Source: Rhodospirillum rubrum ATCC 11170
Lineage (GTDB): Bacteria > Pseudomonadota > Alphaproteobacteria > Rhodospirillales > Rhodospirillaceae
Reading direction: 5' to 3'
Length of the DNA stretch: 64,000 nucleotides
Assembly: GCF_000013085.1 (NCBI RefSeq)
Contig: NC_007643.1
Location: 3,667,501-3,731,500 of the forward strand
Position numbers and translations under genes: made by a program. This document shows, in pieces, positions 63,307-64,000 of this stretch; the stretch's first letter is position 1, and each line of letters starts with the position of its first letter. The notes under the pieces are model-generated. The model was not told the DNA's origin and made no database searches. It was given only the letters and a program-made list of their open reading frames with translations.

Positions 63307-64000
63307 ATGCCCCCACCCCCCGCTTCCCGGCCGCGCCGGCCTTCCCGCCGTACCCTTGTTCTGATCCTTGGCCTTCTCGCCGCCTGCGCTCTCGGCGCCT
63401 GGGCACTCGGCTGGTTCGGCGCCAATGGCGACAAGGCGCCACCGCCGCGCCAGCAGACCGTCGAGTTGGGCAGCGTCGAAAACGCCATCACCGCCGTCGG
63501 CTCGCTCCAGCCCAAAACCTATGTCGATGTCGGCGCCCAGGTCTCGGGCAAGGTCTCCCATCTGCCCGTCGTCATCGGCGACCGGGTGGAAAAGGGCGAT
63601 CTGCTGACCGTCATCGATCCCCGCACCTATGAAGCCCGGGTGCGCACCGACAAGGCGGCTTTGGCCAAGCTGCACGCCGACCGCCGAAAGGCCGAGGCCC
63701 AGCTTGGGCTGTCGCGCCAGCAACGCGCCCGCACCGAACGGCTGTTCCAGGCCAAGGCGACCAGCCAGGATTCCCTGGATTCGGCCCGGACCACCGTTCT
63801 TGTCGATCAGGCGGCGATCGAATCGATCGATGCCCAGATCGAACAGGCCCTGGCCGAGCTTGACGCCGATCAGGCCGATCTTGATTACACCCAGGTCTAT
63901 GCGACGATGAGCGGCACCATTGTGTCGATCGCCGTGGTCGAGGGGCAAACCCTGAACTCGGTGCAATCGGCCCCCGATCTGATGCGCATCGCCGATCTCG
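63307..64000 (+). CDS. MacA-like efflux periplasmic adaptor subunit, 3' end outside window
   Basis: Membrane fusion protein of the HlyD/MacA type that links an inner-membrane pump to an outer-membrane channel. About 231 residues are visible. An N-terminal basic stretch and TM/signal anchor (LVLILGLLAACALGAWALGW) is followed by the barrel-lipoyl region AITAVGSLQPKTYVDVGAQ, SGKVSHLPVVIGDRVEKGD and a long coiled-coil hairpin (QLGLSRQQRARTERLFQAK onward). The second lipoyl half begins YTQVYATMSGTIVSIAVVEG. ATG at 63307 is 104 bp after the terminator-like hairpin. The partner transporter (MacB-like ABC or RND) should lie beyond base 64000. Confidence 0.9.
   Translation, partial: MPPPPASRPRRPSRRTLVLILGLLAACALGAWALGWFGANGDKAPPPRQQTVELGSVENAITAVGSLQPKTYVDVGAQVSGKVSHLPVVIGDRVEKGDLLTVIDPRTYEARVRTDKAALAKLHADRRKAEAQLGLSRQQRARTERLFQAKATSQDSLDSARTTVLVDQAAIESIDAQIEQALAELDADQADLDYTQVYATMSGTIVSIAVVEGQTLNSVQSAPDLMRIADL

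Overview
The window is high-GC, densely packed alphaproteobacterial chromosome. The gene set (gatCAB, pyrB with a degenerate pyrC, topA, rnr, rpmG, divK, rnhB-ccrM, metZ behind a SAM-II riboswitch, a bactofilin, threonine synthase) fits Rhodospirillales. A methyltransferase at 53637-54401 that I recognise as RquA, the rhodoquinone biosynthesis enzyme, makes Rhodospirillum (R. rubrum or a close relative) the best guess. The species is inferred from gene content only. There is no prophage, insertion sequence or CRISPR array. Mobile-type content is limited to three toxin-antitoxin modules.

Layout. 1-5.6 kb: gatCAB (gatB cut by the window edge), ruvX, a GNAT acetyltransferase, a GAF/HD-GYP protein and a small membrane protein. 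5.8-11.7 kb: an AEC carrier, then a divergent haem-redox locus. One arm encodes an Asp/His-rich exported protein, a cytochrome b561-SHP fusion and a dihaem cytochrome DHC; the other encodes a PepSY protein and an OmpR-type two-component pair. A secreted two-repeat protein follows. 11.8-16.6 kb: pyrB, pyrC-like, plsY, a GST and dprA. 16.6-17.9 kb: convergent relBE-like and hicAB modules. 18.1-21.9 kb: an Fe3+-type ABC importer. 22.1-29.5 kb: topA, rnr, an S41 protease lipoprotein and rpmG.

29.7-43.9 kb is rich in cell-cycle and polarity genes: divK, ccrM, a multi-PAS histidine kinase of PleC/DivJ type, a bactofilin and a 1099-residue two-TM coiled-coil protein. It also holds DUF423, DUF29 and DUF2442-like proteins, rnhB, a cheZ-hemerythrin pair and metZ with its riboswitch. 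GANTC sites, the CcrM target, cluster at the start of the kinase and of the coiled-coil gene, with one more in the ccrM leader. 43.9-51.1 kb is an iron/siderophore-type uptake locus: a Fur-box-like promoter before an unknown gene, a Tat-exported binding protein, a TonB-dependent receptor, a DUF2478 protein, and a FecCD-type permease with its ATPase. 51.1-52.5 kb: a RES/Xre toxin-antitoxin module beside tRNA-Gly(CCC). 52.6-55.2 kb: fabI, rquA and a COQ10/RatA-like protein. 55.3-64 kb: a NarL-type regulator, a degenerate EAL-CBS-GGDEF protein, elbB, an M32 carboxypeptidase, thrC, an M16 peptidase and the start of a MacA-like efflux adaptor.

The most unusual signals are: tandem repeats of 22-28 bp that contain a gene's own last codons and stop, seen behind three unrelated genes; the b561-SHP fusion, in which the fifth helix resembles a signal peptide; the dihydroorotase homologue lacking its HxH metal motif; the duplicated 20-residue-spaced cysteine repeat in the secreted protein; and the SAM-II riboswitch with stacked terminator and SD-adjacent stems.
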